From Vibrio aestuarianus (GTDB taxonomy: Bacteria; Pseudomonadota; Gammaproteobacteria; Enterobacterales; Vibrionaceae): a DNA stretch of 34,008 bases. Position numbers and translations under genes: made by a program. The stretch covers positions 1-34,008 of the forward strand of contig NZ_JAAZTU010000042.1 in NCBI RefSeq assembly GCF_012395185.1, written 5' to 3'. Shown one piece after another: positions 1 through 8,454 of the stretch. Position 1 is the first letter of the stretch; each line of letters starts with the position of its first letter. The notes beneath the pieces are model-generated. The model ran no database searches and was not told where the DNA came from. It worked only from the letters and a program-made list of their open reading frames with translations.

Positions 1-2
1 AC

Positions 3-290
3 ATAATAGTATATGAAGATAACAAATTCTTTTATATACAACCTAAAATATACAAAGAAATAGAAAAGATCCCACTGCAAGACACAATTGTAGAATCAAT
101 GAACTATTGTAAAGAAAATTTTGATGCACTCCTAGTCACAGCCGATGATTTAAATTATTTAGATAAGCAAAAATCTCTACCTGAAGGAAAGTTCTGGACG
201 TCAAAAGAAGAAAATAAGCCTAGTTCGGAGAAAAAACAATTTATCTGCAAGATGCCAAAAGTCGAGGTTACTGAACGTTTTAAAGATTAA
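3..290 (+). CDS. 3' end of an unrecognised protein gene (5' partial)
   Basis: The frame ending at the TAA at 288-290 is open back to the first bases of the window, so the first in-window ATG (99) is probably internal and the true start lies to the left. About 95 residues are visible. They are Lys/Glu/Asn rich and hydrophilic, with no signal peptide or membrane segment. Composition is AT-rich compared with the genes to its right. I recognise no family. A strong hairpin terminator follows 22 bases after the stop, which supports a real transcribed gene on this strand. It could be accessory or horizontally acquired; that is inferred only from composition. Confidence 0.5.
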   Translation: MIVYEDNKFFYIQPKIYKEIEKIPLQDTIVESMNYCKENFDALLVTADDLNYLDKQKSLPEGKFWTSKEENKPSSEKKQFICKMPKVEVTERFKD

Positions 291-312
291 ACGTACAGGG
301 GATGGAAGCTGT

Positions 313-345
313 AAAAAAGCCGACGCAATAAACGTCGGCTTTTTT
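313..345. terminator. Bidirectional rho-independent terminator between the left-edge gene and rraA
   Basis: A 13-bp perfect stem: AAAAAAGCCGACG pairs with CGTCGGCTTTTTT around the loop CAATAAA (326-332 region). The run of A on one side and T on the other lets it work on both strands. It lies between two convergent genes. Confidence 0.9.
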
Positions 346-368
346 ATGATTCAAATTAGAGCTAAAGA

Positions 369-887
369 TTACTCATCCACTTGATCGTCTTCATCTAAGT
401 CCATTTCAACATTTAATGGCTCTTGCGACAAAATAATGCCAGTGTTGTCGGCATAGAGGTAATCTTCAGGTAGGAAAGTCACACTGCCAAAATTCACCGC
501 AACATCAACCTCACCGATACCTTGTGCAGAAGCACCAACAGGAATAGACGCTAGGGCTTGAATACCAATACTCATATCTTCAAGTTCATCGACTTCACGC
601 ACGCAGCCGTAAACGACAATCCCTTCCCATTCGTTTTCTTCAGCAAGAGCCGCTAATTCCGCATCAATTAAAGCACGGCGCAGTGAGCCACCACCATCAA
701 TCAGTAGTACCCGGCCTAAGCCATCTTGCTCTAGTACTTCACGGATCAACCCATTGTCTTCAAAACATTTAACGGTTGTTAGTTGGCCTGCAAATGAAGC
801 GCTACCACCAAAGTTGCTAAACATTGGCTCCACAACATCGACTTGGTCGAGATAAATATCACATAACGCTGAGGTGTTGTATTCCAT
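369..887 (-). CDS. rraA: Ribonuclease E activity regulator RraA
   Basis: RraA binds RNase E in the cytoplasm and dampens its endonuclease activity, changing mRNA decay. The 172-residue product begins MEYNTSALCDIYLDQ and carries the family core FSNFGGSASFAGQ, VDGGGS-type DGGGSLRRALIDAE and YADNTGIILS near the C-terminus, all close to E. coli RraA (161 residues). An in-frame ATG lies 33 bases upstream, but family alignment begins at MEYNTS, so I set the start at 887. The C-terminus has a short acidic tail (MDLDEDDQVDE) beyond the E. coli end. It follows menA on the same strand with a 76-base gap, as in E. coli hslV-hslU-menA-rraA. The gap has a perfect 14-bp palindrome (941-954), so a separate promoter is possible. 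Confidence 0.95.
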   Translation of the reverse strand: MEYNTSALCDIYLDQVDVVEPMFSNFGGSASFAGQLTTVKCFEDNGLIREVLEQDGLGRVLLIDGGGSLRRALIDAELAALAEENEWEGIVVYGCVREVDELEDMSIGIQALASIPVGASAQGIGEVDVAVNFGSVTFLPEDYLYADNTGIILSQEPLNVEMDLDEDDQVDE

Positions 888-940
888 ATCCGTTCTTCTC
901 TTGCCGAAAATCATCTTCAACGAGTATATAGGGTCATTAA

Positions 941-954
941 GTCATTGCAATGAC
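941..954. repeat. 14-bp perfect palindrome in the menA-rraA gap
   Basis: GTCATTGCAATGAC is its own reverse complement, and a further GTCATT lies at 933-938. It sits between the menA stop and the rraA start, so it could be a binding site for rraA control or a small hairpin. I cannot assign it to a named regulator. Confidence 0.3.
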
Positions 955-963
955 AAGACACAA

Positions 964-1881
964 TTAACTCGTCAGAGTTTGAGCTATAACAATTCCAACA
1001 AACAACAGGTTGGTGATAAGCGAACATTTCACCACAACCGGCATCATGGGCGCGATTTGCGCAGGCTTATCGCTCACCCACACCGCCTTACCATGCTTCA
1101 CCACCACGACAATACTGAGTAAAAATGGCAAGCTAATCCACAGCGGGCTAGATTGCATAACCAGATACCCAGCAAAGGCTGTGACCGCTCCGGCCAATAG
1201 CATAAAGTGGTATTGTTTGGCTCGGGTTTGCCCTAAACGCACAGCTACTGTGCGTTTTCCACAGATTGCATCGTTTTCAATATCTCGCATGTTGTTGATA
1301 TTGAGAACGGCAACTGCCAATAAACCACAACCGAGCGCCGGTAAAAACAAGCTTGGCTCGATGTTTCCGGTATGCAAAAAATAAGTGCCCGAAACACCCA
1401 ACAAACCAAAGAAGATAAAAACGGAAAGATCGCCCAAACCAACATAACCATAAGGTTTGTTGCCGACGGTGTAAGCAATAGCGGCAATAATAGCCAACAC
1501 GCCTAGTCCTAAAAACGCCAGAATACTTTGCAAACTATCCAGCGCATAAAAAATAAGCACTAATCCTGATAACACCGTAAGCACAATGTTAATCATCATC
1601 GCTTGCTTCATGTCAGTCAGTGTCACCGCTCCAGATTGAATGGCTCTCATGGGGCCTAATCGCGCCTCATTATCGGTGCCTTTTATCGCATCCCCGTAGT
1701 CATTAGCTAGGTTGGATAAAATCTGCAATAAGGTTGCGGTGAGCAACGCAAGCAAAGCAATGGGAGCAGAAAAGTGACCAGCAGAAAACGCCAATGCACT
1801 ACCTGTTAAAATGGAAACTAGGGCTAGAGGGAGTGTTTTCGGTCTGGCGGCATCAAGCCAGATATGGAGCGAATTCTTCAT
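964..1881 (-). CDS. menA: 1,4-dihydroxy-2-naphthoate polyprenyltransferase MenA
   Basis: MenA attaches the polyprenyl tail to 1,4-dihydroxy-2-naphthoate, giving demethylmenaquinone for anaerobic respiration. The 305-residue protein (E. coli 308) is an integral membrane UbiA-superfamily enzyme with about eight to nine hydrophobic segments. Both prenyl-diphosphate/Mg2+ binding loops are visible: NLANDYGDAIKGTDNEAR around residues 57-74 and NNMRDIENDAICGKRT around 195-210. The N-terminus IWLDAARPKTLPLA matches the family, supporting the ATG at 1881. A terminator after hslU (1936-1962) separates it from hslVU, so it probably has its own promoter in the short gap. Menaquinone supports the fumarate respiration implied by aspA and dcuA at the other end of the window. 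Confidence 0.95.
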   Translation of the reverse strand: MKNSLHIWLDAARPKTLPLALVSILTGSALAFSAGHFSAPIALLALLTATLLQILSNLANDYGDAIKGTDNEARLGPMRAIQSGAVTLTDMKQAMMINIVLTVLSGLVLIFYALDSLQSILAFLGLGVLAIIAAIAYTVGNKPYGYVGLGDLSVFIFFGLLGVSGTYFLHTGNIEPSLFLPALGCGLLAVAVLNINNMRDIENDAICGKRTVAVRLGQTRAKQYHFMLLAGAVTAFAGYLVMQSSPLWISLPFLLSIVVVVKHGKAVWVSDKPAQIAPMMPVVVKCSLITNLLFVGIVIAQTLTS

Positions 1882-1935
1882 GCAAAGTCATAACCTATGA
1901 ATAATGTTGAGAGTATACGCTCAATTCCATGCCAA

Positions 1936-1962
1936 TAAAAAGCCCGTCGTATTTGACGGGCT
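1936..1962 (-). terminator. Terminator of the hslVU operon
   Basis: On the minus strand AGCCCGTC, a 6-base loop and GACGGGCT are followed by a T run (TTTTTATTGG). It lies 30 bases past the hslU stop and before menA. Confidence 0.85.
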
Positions 1963-1991
1963 ACAAGCTTATTTTGGAAAAACGCAGCTAA

Positions 1992-3323
1992 TTAAAGAAT
2001 AAAGCGGCTTAGGTCTTCATTTTCTACTAGCTCACCGAGGCGCATTTTCACGTAAGCGGCATCAATGGTCATTGACGAACCCGGCTTATCGGTGGCATCA
2101 AAAGAGATTTCATCCATCAAACGTTCCATTACGGTATGCAGACGACGAGCACCAATATTTTCAGTGGTTTCATTAACCTGCCATGCCGCTTCTGCAATTT
2201 GCGTAATCCCATCCTCGGTAAATTCAATATTTACATCTTCGGTTTTCATCAGTGCAATATACTGCTCTGTGAGTGATGCTTTGGGTTCAGTCAGAATACG
2301 TTTGAAGTCGTGACTAGATAGCGCTTCTAACTCAACTCGAATCGGCAAACGACCTTGCAGCTCAGGAATAAGATCTGAAGGTTTCGCCACTTGGAAAGCG
2401 CCCGAGGTAATAAACAAGATATGGTCGGTTTTTACCATGCCGTGTTTTGTCGAAACGGTGCTGCCTTCGATCAATGGTAATAAGTCACGCTGCACCCCTT
2501 CACGAGAAACATCTGGGCCAGAACTTTCACCGCGCTTACAAATTTTGTCGATCTCATCAATGAAAACGATACCGTTATTTTCAACGTTATAGATAGCTTG
2601 ATCTTTCAGCTCTTCTTGATTAACCAGCTTGGCGGCTTCTTCTTCGGTCAATGCTTTAAAAGCGTCTTTAATTTTGAGTTTACGTTTTTTCTTGGTGTCG
2701 CCAGCCAGGTTTTGAAACATGCCTTGTAGTTGGTTAGTCATCTCTTCCATGCCTGGAGGAGCCATAATCTCAACCCCCATTTGTGGCACAGCTACATTGA
2801 CCTCAATTTCTTTATCGTCCAGTTTCCCTTCACGTAATTTTTTACGGAAAACCTGACGAGTGTTCGAGCTTTCTTCGCTTTTCTCGTTCTCACCCCAAGC
2901 ATCACGAGCTGGTGGCAATAAAGCATCTAAAATTCGCTCTTCCGCTTGTTCTTGGGCACGAAATTGCACCTTTTCCATCGCCTGTTGGTGAGTCATTTTT
3001 ACCGCAACATCGGTCAGATCGCGGATAATGGTCTCCACTTCTTTACCTACGTACCCCACTTCGGTGAACTTGGTCGCTTCGACTTTAATAAAAGGCGCGT
3101 TAGCAAGCTTAGCCAGACGACGAGCAATTTCCGTTTTACCAACACCCGTTGGGCCAATCATTAAAATATTTTTAGGGGTGACTTCAACACGTAAGCTTTC
3201 TTCAAGCTGCATACGACGCCAGCGGTTACGCAATGCGATAGCAACGGAACGCTTAGCTTTATCCTGACCAATAATGTGTCGATTGAGTTCATGAACAATT
3301 TCACGAGGGGTCATTTCAGACAT
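1992..3323 (-). CDS. hslU: ATP-dependent protease ATPase subunit HslU (ClpY)
   Basis: HslU is the hexameric AAA+ unfoldase that feeds proteins into the HslV peptidase in the cytoplasm. The 443-residue product (E. coli 443) has the Walker A loop GPTGVGKTEIA near residue 57, the pore loop GYVGKEVE near 90, the inserted I-domain from about 110 to 240, Walker B VFIDEIDKI near 252, and the arginine-finger/sensor region. The C-terminus ends EDLSRFIL, the tail that inserts into HslV pockets. The ATG at 3323 has AAGGA seven bases upstream. It follows hslV with a 37-base gap, so the two are co-transcribed from the sigma-32 promoter upstream of hslV. Confidence 0.98.
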   Translation of the reverse strand: MSEMTPREIVHELNRHIIGQDKAKRSVAIALRNRWRRMQLEESLRVEVTPKNILMIGPTGVGKTEIARRLAKLANAPFIKVEATKFTEVGYVGKEVETIIRDLTDVAVKMTHQQAMEKVQFRAQEQAEERILDALLPPARDAWGENEKSEESSNTRQVFRKKLREGKLDDKEIEVNVAVPQMGVEIMAPPGMEEMTNQLQGMFQNLAGDTKKKRKLKIKDAFKALTEEEAAKLVNQEELKDQAIYNVENNGIVFIDEIDKICKRGESSGPDVSREGVQRDLLPLIEGSTVSTKHGMVKTDHILFITSGAFQVAKPSDLIPELQGRLPIRVELEALSSHDFKRILTEPKASLTEQYIALMKTEDVNIEFTEDGITQIAEAAWQVNETTENIGARRLHTVMERLMDEISFDATDKPGSSMTIDAAYVKMRLGELVENEDLSRFIL

Positions 3324-3360
3324 AGTAGTTTCCTTAATTCTTTTACACTAAATACTATCT

Positions 3361-3927
3361 TTATTTTTCGACTGACTGTGGTTTTTCCAATAGCAGCTCA
3401 GTGGGAATTTCTAGTTCTTCGATAGTATGGAAATGGTTGGTGAACACACAAATATCGCCTGCAATTTTTAGTGCTTTTTCGGCAATCTCACGTGCGTCTA
3501 ATTCGGTATTTTCTAACAGCGCCGTAGCAGCGGCTTGTGCAAAGTTGCCACCAGAACCAATCGCAATCAAGTCGTTTTCTGGCTGAACAACATCCCCGTT
3601 ACCAGTGATAATGAACGATGCAGTTTCATCTGCCACCGCTAAAATAGCTTCTAGTTTGCGCAAGGCTCGGTCGCTTCGCCAGTCTTTCGCTAGTTCAACC
3701 GCAGCTTTAGTCAGGTGACCTTGGTGCATTTGCAATTTGCTTTCGAAACGCTCAAACAGCGTAAAGGCATCAGCGGTGCCACCAGCAAATCCCGCTAGTA
3801 CTTGGTTATTGTATAGACGACGAACTTTGCGGGCATTGCCTTTCATTACGGTATTACCGAGCGATACTTGTCCGTCACCCGCGATGACAACTTTATTATT
3901 ACGACGTACAGATACGATAGTAGTCAC
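3361..3927 (-). CDS. hslV: ATP-dependent protease peptidase subunit HslV (ClpQ)
   Basis: HslV is a threonine peptidase that forms a double hexamer capped by HslU and degrades misfolded and regulatory proteins in the cytoplasm. The product starts MTTIVSVRRNNKVVIAGDGQ; the second residue, Thr, becomes the N-terminal nucleophile after Met removal. GAFGG-like AGFAGGTADAFTLFE and the GSGGNFAQAAA loop are present. The start codon is GTG at 3925-3927 with AGAGG eight bases upstream. The protein is 188 residues, 12 longer than E. coli HslV; the extra length is a C-terminal tail (roughly PTELLLEKPQSVEK). First gene of the hslVU operon. Confidence 0.97.
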   Translation of the reverse strand: MTTIVSVRRNNKVVIAGDGQVSLGNTVMKGNARKVRRLYNNQVLAGFAGGTADAFTLFERFESKLQMHQGHLTKAAVELAKDWRSDRALRKLEAILAVADETASFIITGNGDVVQPENDLIAIGSGGNFAQAAATALLENTELDAREIAEKALKIAGDICVFTNHFHTIEELEIPTELLLEKPQSVEK

Positions 3928-3968
3928 GACAGGGCCTCTTATTTATTTTCTCGATGGAGTTGACAAAT

Positions 3969-3997
3969 ATATGAGGATGCGAAGAAAAGATTTCAAG
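3969..3997 (-). promoter_or_regulatory. Sigma-32 (heat-shock) promoter of hslVU
   Basis: Read on the minus strand, CTTGAAA (3991-3997) is followed after 14 bases by CCTCATAT (3969-3976). The RpoH consensus is CTTGAAA, a 13-15 base spacer, then CCCCATnT, so the -35 is perfect and the -10 differs at few positions. It lies 42 bases upstream of the hslV start. E. coli hslVU is a known RpoH target. Confidence 0.85.
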
Positions 3998-4010
3998 TCG
4001 AAGAGGATAA

Positions 4011-4042
4011 CTCACCGCAAGCAATAGCTAACTTACGGTGAG
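4011..4042 (-). terminator. Hairpin after ftsN, possible terminator
   Basis: CTCACCG...CGGTGAG arms form an 11-bp stem with one G-U pair around a 10-base loop, 8 bases past the ftsN stop. There is no strong T run on the minus strand, so termination may be incomplete. It ends before the hslV promoter. Confidence 0.5.
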
Positions 4043-4050
4043 AATAATAT

Positions 4051-4593
4051 CTATTGCTGCTCTTTCCAGATAGCACAAGGCTCGATTTTAGCACGCTGTA
4101 ATTTATGCTTATCGCGCTCAGCATCACGCTTAAATTTATACGGACCAAGCACAATACGATACCAACTGCTATCTTCCTTCTTGCGGATTTTACTGCTTAA
4201 CCCTTGGAAAGCGATATCGAGTTTACGCGCTTCCGCCTGTTGCATAGTTTTGTAAGCACCACACTGCATAATGTATGGAATATCAGAGACTTTCTGCTCT
4301 TTGGCAACAACTTCAACTTCTCGCTTCGGCAAACTGTCTACATAATCCCACTTTTCTTCAGGAGGAGGAGGAATAACACCGGTTGGCTTTGGCTTTGTTA
4401 CCGGCTTAGGTTGCACCACGACCGGTTGCGGCGGCTCAGGATCTTTACTCAGAAGGTATAAACCATAACCAAAAGCGGAAACCAGTATTACTGCCAATAA
4501 ACCACTACGCCAAGGTTTACGACGTGAGGCTGCTTTTTTGGGGGTCGGCTTTTTCGGACTACGACCGCGCCTTACATAATCTTTATTAGCCAC
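4051..4593 (-). CDS. ftsN: Cell division protein FtsN
   Basis: FtsN is a late divisome protein that triggers septal peptidoglycan synthesis and binds denuded glycan. The 180-residue product has a basic cytoplasmic tail starting MANKDYVRRGRSPKK (the DYVRR type motif that contacts FtsA in E. coli), one membrane segment near residues 30-48 (SGLLAVILVSAFGYGLYLL), a Pro-rich periplasmic linker, and a C-terminal SPOR domain from about 103 (IPYIMQCGAYKTMQQAEAR through GPYKFKRDAERDK). E. coli FtsN is 319 residues; the long linker is reduced here, as expected for vibrios. The start is a GTG at 4593 without a clear Shine-Dalgarno; it is chosen from the conserved N-terminal motif. It lies downstream of cytR on the same strand, as in E. 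coli. Confidence 0.93.
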   Translation of the reverse strand: MANKDYVRRGRSPKKPTPKKAASRRKPWRSGLLAVILVSAFGYGLYLLSKDPEPPQPVVVQPKPVTKPKPTGVIPPPPEEKWDYVDSLPKREVEVVAKEQKVSDIPYIMQCGAYKTMQQAEARKLDIAFQGLSSKIRKKEDSSWYRIVLGPYKFKRDAERDKHKLQRAKIEPCAIWKEQQ

Positions 4594-4666
4594 AGAAAAT
4601 TCAAAAGTTGATGGTTTGACCCAATGTTAATGCAGTTTACTGCCACTTAACAGCGCTGAAATGGAA

Positions 4667-4689
4667 GCAGCGCATCAAAAATGCGCTGC
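4667..4689 (-). terminator. Stem-loop between cytR and ftsN
   Basis: GCAGCGCAT pairs perfectly with ATGCGCTGC around a 5-base loop, just past the cytR stop. The following minus-strand bases are TTCCATTTC, not a clean T run, so this may be a weak terminator or attenuator. Confidence 0.5.
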
Positions 4690-4694
4690 CAACG

Positions 4695-5702
4695 TTACAC
4701 TAAACGAGGAGGAGCGGCACTTTCCCGAACCACTAGGCTCGTTTCTAGCAATCGAGAACCCGCACCAACTTCATGACCACGCAGCAGCTCGAGCATCATC
4801 AACATCGCTTGACGGCCAATTTCATAACGAGGCTGGGAAATGGTTGTCAGCGGTGGATCACAATAGCTCGCAAATTGAATATCATCGAAACCAACAACAG
4901 AGAGGTCTTGTGGCACACGCAACCCTAGCCTCTTAGCTTCTTGAATGGCACCTATCGCCATTGTGTCATTATGGCTAAAAATGGCAGTAGGAGGCTCAGG
5001 TAAAGCCAGTAACTGTCTTACCGCTTTAGCGCCTGCCTCAAAAGTAAAGTCACCATAAGTACAATATGCTGGATTCAAGCTTATCCCTGCGCGACGAAGT
5101 GCCTGCTGATAACCTTGATGCCGAAATTGGCACAATGTGGCCGCTTCCGGTCCAGAAATCTGTGCAACCCGTTTATGCCCTAACTGAGTTAAGTAATTCA
5201 CCGCTTCAAATGCTGAGGTGAGGTTATCGATGTGCACTGTCGGTAATTCTAATTCCGGGGCAAATTCACACGCCATCACCATCGGTGGCAAATTTTTCTG
5301 TTCGGGTTTACTGACATCAAAAGGAAGATCCGTTCCAAGTAGTAGCATGCCATCCGCTTGTTTGGTGAAAACTAAGTTAACCAAAGATCGCTCGCGCTTT
5401 TTCTGCTGGCCACTGTCACCCAATAAAACAAGGTAACCATGCTCCATAGCTGCGTCTTCAATGCCACGAATGATCTCTGTGAAATAAGGGTCACAAATAT
5501 CAGGGACAATCGCCACAATAGTTTTTGATTCATTTCGACGTAAGTTTCGAGCGAGAGAATTTGGTGAATAACCAGCCTCCAAAACGGCATCTTCTACACG
5601 TTTACGTGTTGAGGATGACACTTTTTCTGGGTTCATCAATGCCCTTGATACCGTGGCTGTTGATACACCGGCAAGCTGGGCAACATCCTTCATTGTCGCC
5701 AT
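4695..5702 (-). CDS. cytR: LacI-family transcriptional repressor CytR
   Basis: CytR represses nucleoside uptake and catabolism genes together with CRP, and in vibrios also affects competence and chitin responses. The 335-residue product has an N-terminal helix-turn-helix (MKDVAQLAGVSTATVSRAL, residues 4-22), a hinge near 50-60, and a periplasmic-binding-protein-like effector domain (IVPDICDPYF, GFDDIQFASYCDPPLTTI, QPRYEIGRQAM). An ATG 45 bases further up is also in frame, but the family begins MATMKDVA and AGAGGG precedes 5702 at suitable spacing. A perfect CRP core lies about 165 bases upstream. Confidence 0.96.
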   Translation of the reverse strand: MATMKDVAQLAGVSTATVSRALMNPEKVSSSTRKRVEDAVLEAGYSPNSLARNLRRNESKTIVAIVPDICDPYFTEIIRGIEDAAMEHGYLVLLGDSGQQKKRERSLVNLVFTKQADGMLLLGTDLPFDVSKPEQKNLPPMVMACEFAPELELPTVHIDNLTSAFEAVNYLTQLGHKRVAQISGPEAATLCQFRHQGYQQALRRAGISLNPAYCTYGDFTFEAGAKAVRQLLALPEPPTAIFSHNDTMAIGAIQEAKRLGLRVPQDLSVVGFDDIQFASYCDPPLTTISQPRYEIGRQAMLMMLELLRGHEVGAGSRLLETSLVVRESAAPPRLV

Positions 5703-5867
5703 AGAAATTAACCCTCTTATCAAGTCTTTCGTTGGTGGAAAATCCACACATTATTATTGCTATAAAATAAATGCCGTTACCCGCCATTTACTTCAAAGGT
5801 ATGTTGGATAGTCTATTCATTTCCAGACAGAAAGTTACGGTCAGATTAACAAATTTTGCATAACAAG

Positions 5868-5883
5868 TGTGAACTTCATCACA
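5868..5883. promoter_or_regulatory. CRP-cAMP binding site upstream of cytR
   Basis: TGTGAACTTCATCACA has both halves of the CRP consensus TGTGA-N6-TCACA intact. It lies in the 283-base gap between priA and cytR. At -41.5 it would imply a cytR -10 near 5843-5848 (TAATCT on the minus strand, weak). E. coli cytR is CRP-activated, so cytR is the likely target. Confidence 0.75.
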
Positions 5884-5985
5884 GTGATGATGATTCATTT
5901 TCTTGATAAAAATAACAGCATGATTTTTTAGCACTCGTTTGCTTCAATGCGTTACAGCTTATTACACAAAAAACGATAGCCAGGT

Positions 5986-8187
5986 TTAACTGAGATCTTG
6001 CGGTTCAATATCTAAAGACCAACGAATTTTTTTAGATAATGGCAACATAGTGATCGCTGGCTTAGCACTCATTAATAACTTTTGCATCAACGAACGAGTC
6101 TGAGTTTGCAACAGCAGCTGCCAACGAAATTTACCCGCTCGTTTAGCCAGTGGTGCCGGAGTAGGCCCAAGCACTAAACAGCTCCCATCAAATAAAGGGT
6201 GAGCCTCTAGAGTATGACGAACTTGACGCAAAAACTCTTCAACCATCGGTGCTTGATTGCCCTCCGCTTTAAATAAGGTCAAGTAAGTATAAGGTGGCAG
6301 CATCGCGATTTTTCGTTCTTCTAGGGCGGTTTGCGCAAAGTGGTGATAGTCCTTGTTCAGTAACGCTTGCAGCAAGCTGTGCTCGGGGTGGTGAGTTTGC
6401 AAAATAACCTCCCCCGGCTTACTGGCTCGCCCTGCTCGTCCCGCCACTTGAGTAAACAGCTGAGCCAAACGTTCCGAGGCGCGAAAATCACTGCTGTATA
6501 GCGACCCATCGACATCCAATAGTGCAACCAAAGTGACATCGGGAAAATGGTGTCCTTTAGCAAGCATTTGAGTGCCAATTAATATTTTATATTCACCATT
6601 GCGAATCGAAGCTAACGCGTTTTCCAAGCTGCCTTTACGACGCGTGCTGTCGCGATCAATACGAATGGTCTTGTAATCAGGAAAAAGCTGCGCCAGTTGT
6701 GCTTCGAGTTGCTCGGTTCCGACACCAACAGTCACCAATTGAGTTGAGCCACATCCTTGGCATTGATGCACCACAGGACGCTGTGAACCGCAATGATGAC
6801 AGCGCATCTCACTGCTGTATTGATGGAAGGTATAATAGGCATCACAGCGCTTACATTCCGCTATCCAGCCACATTCATGACACATCAACGCTGGAGAAAA
6901 ACCGCGTCGGTTGAGAAACAGCATCACTTGGTTGCCTGCACTGAGGTGCTTTCTCATCTCAGCAATTAATGGCGCAGATAAACCACTTTCTAAAAACAGG
7001 CCTTTAACGTCTAACACTTTGTTTTTGGTTGGAAGCGCCACACCTGCGCGCTGAGTCAGTGTTAAGTGGTGATATTTACCCGTTAACGCGTTGTGTAATG
7101 TCTCCAGCGCTGGGGTTGCAGAACCAAGTACAATAGGAATTTGCTCAAGATGAGCACGCATCACCGCCACATCACGTGCGTGATAACGTAAACTGTCTTG
7201 TTGCTTATAAGACGCGTCATGCTCTTCATCAACGATAATAATCCCAAGGTCAGCAAAAGGGGTAAGTAGAGCTGAGCGAGTGCCAATAACAATACCGGCT
7301 ATTTTGTCGCGAGCCGCGAGCCACGCATTAAGGCGTTCGGTATCATTTAACCCTGAGTGCACCACCTCAACAGGCACATTAAATCGCTTACGAAAACGGT
7401 TGATCGTTTGTGGGGTAAGACCAATCTCAGGCACTAAAACTAGCGCTTGGCGGCCTTTTTCCAATACTGGTTTAATGAGGTTTAAATAAACTTCTGTTTT
7501 CCCTGAACCGGTCACGCCTTCGAGCAGATAGCAAGCAAATTGGCTGTGGCTATTGATCGAGGCAATCGCGATCACCTGTTCATGGTTGAGCTTGGGCTTT
7601 TCAACTGCCGCTTCTAATTGTTGCGGCCACGCCTTGGCAATGGGTTTCTTTTCAACAGATTCTATCCACCCTTTTTCCTCCAGCGTTTTTAATACCGTAC
7701 TACTGACTTCTTCATCGATAAACTGCTGGTGCGAAACCGCTCCACCTTCGAGCATTGCCATCACTTTGGCTTGTTTAACCGCTCGGCCAAAGCCTTGCAT
7801 CAATTGATTACGTCCGGCTGGTGTCAGTTGCCATTCCAGTAAGGTAGAGAAATCGGCTGCTTTGCCTTTACGTAGTGCTGAAGGTAGAGCATTAAACAAG
7901 GTTTCGCCGAGTGGATATTGGTAAAATTGACTGCTCCACGACAGCAAACGGTAGAGTTTATCTGACCATACTGGTTGGGTATCTAATACTTGTTTGAGCG
8001 GCTTGAGCTGATCTAATGGAAAATCCGATTCACTGACCAATGCTGTCACAATCCCAACCAGAGTCTGACGACCAAACGGCACCGACACACGTCCACCGAC
8101 AATCGGAAACAGATGCCCAGGGATCTGATAATCAAACTGTTTATCCAGTGGTACAGGTAAAGCAACTCGTGCAATGGTGGGGCGCAT
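5986..8187 (-). CDS. priA: Primosomal protein N' (replication restart helicase PriA)
   Basis: PriA recognises stalled forks and D-loops and reloads the replicative helicase. The 733-residue product (E. coli 732) has an N-terminal DNA-binding domain starting MRPTIARVALPVPLDKQFDY, Walker A GVTGSGKTEVYL near 224, a DEEHD box near 320, eight zinc-ligand cysteines between about 434 and 480 (CHECGWIAECKRC, CHHCG, CQGCGS), helicase motif GTQMLAKGHHFP and AGRAGR near 581. An in-frame ATG 36 bases upstream exists, but alignment of the N-terminus supports 8187. It is divergent from rpmE and convergent with nothing; cytR lies downstream on the same strand, as in E. coli. Confidence 0.97.
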   Translation of the reverse strand: MRPTIARVALPVPLDKQFDYQIPGHLFPIVGGRVSVPFGRQTLVGIVTALVSESDFPLDQLKPLKQVLDTQPVWSDKLYRLLSWSSQFYQYPLGETLFNALPSALRKGKAADFSTLLEWQLTPAGRNQLMQGFGRAVKQAKVMAMLEGGAVSHQQFIDEEVSSTVLKTLEEKGWIESVEKKPIAKAWPQQLEAAVEKPKLNHEQVIAIASINSHSQFACYLLEGVTGSGKTEVYLNLIKPVLEKGRQALVLVPEIGLTPQTINRFRKRFNVPVEVVHSGLNDTERLNAWLAARDKIAGIVIGTRSALLTPFADLGIIIVDEEHDASYKQQDSLRYHARDVAVMRAHLEQIPIVLGSATPALETLHNALTGKYHHLTLTQRAGVALPTKNKVLDVKGLFLESGLSAPLIAEMRKHLSAGNQVMLFLNRRGFSPALMCHECGWIAECKRCDAYYTFHQYSSEMRCHHCGSQRPVVHQCQGCGSTQLVTVGVGTEQLEAQLAQLFPDYKTIRIDRDSTRRKGSLENALASIRNGEYKILIGTQMLAKGHHFPDVTLVALLDVDGSLYSSDFRASERLAQLFTQVAGRAGRASKPGEVILQTHHPEHSLLQALLNKDYHHFAQTALEERKIAMLPPYTYLTLFKAEGNQAPMVEEFLRQVRHTLEAHPLFDGSCLVLGPTPAPLAKRAGKFRWQLLLQTQTRSLMQKLLMSAKPAITMLPLSKKIRWSLDIEPQDLS

Positions 8188-8404
8188 AATCGTCCATAAG
8201 TGGTACAAAAAGTAAGAAAACACAGTCTACTGGATGCTTCCATTAAATTCGAGCTTCGTCATTGTACAAAAATGTGGCGAAAATAGCGGCGAAATGGCTT
8301 GATCCACTGCAGATGATTCATTAATATATCGCGCCTTGATGATATGGCTTAGTGCTCACTATTGAACATGAAGCGGTATCAACATTTTTTATTAACTACG
8401 TGTG

Positions 8405-8433
8405 GTGTCCGGCTCAGATTCGGATAGCGACAC
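8405..8433 (+). promoter_or_regulatory. Putative L31 autoregulatory leader hairpin
   Basis: Between the rpmE promoter region and its RBS, GTGTC (8405-8409) plus GCT (8412-8414) pair with AGC plus GACAC (8426-8433), leaving a 2-base bulge and an 11-base loop. L31 is known to repress its own mRNA in E. coli through the leader, so a role in feedback is plausible. The structural match to the described leader has not been tested. Confidence 0.4.
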
Positions 8434-8454
8434 GGCCCAATTTGAGGTTATCCC

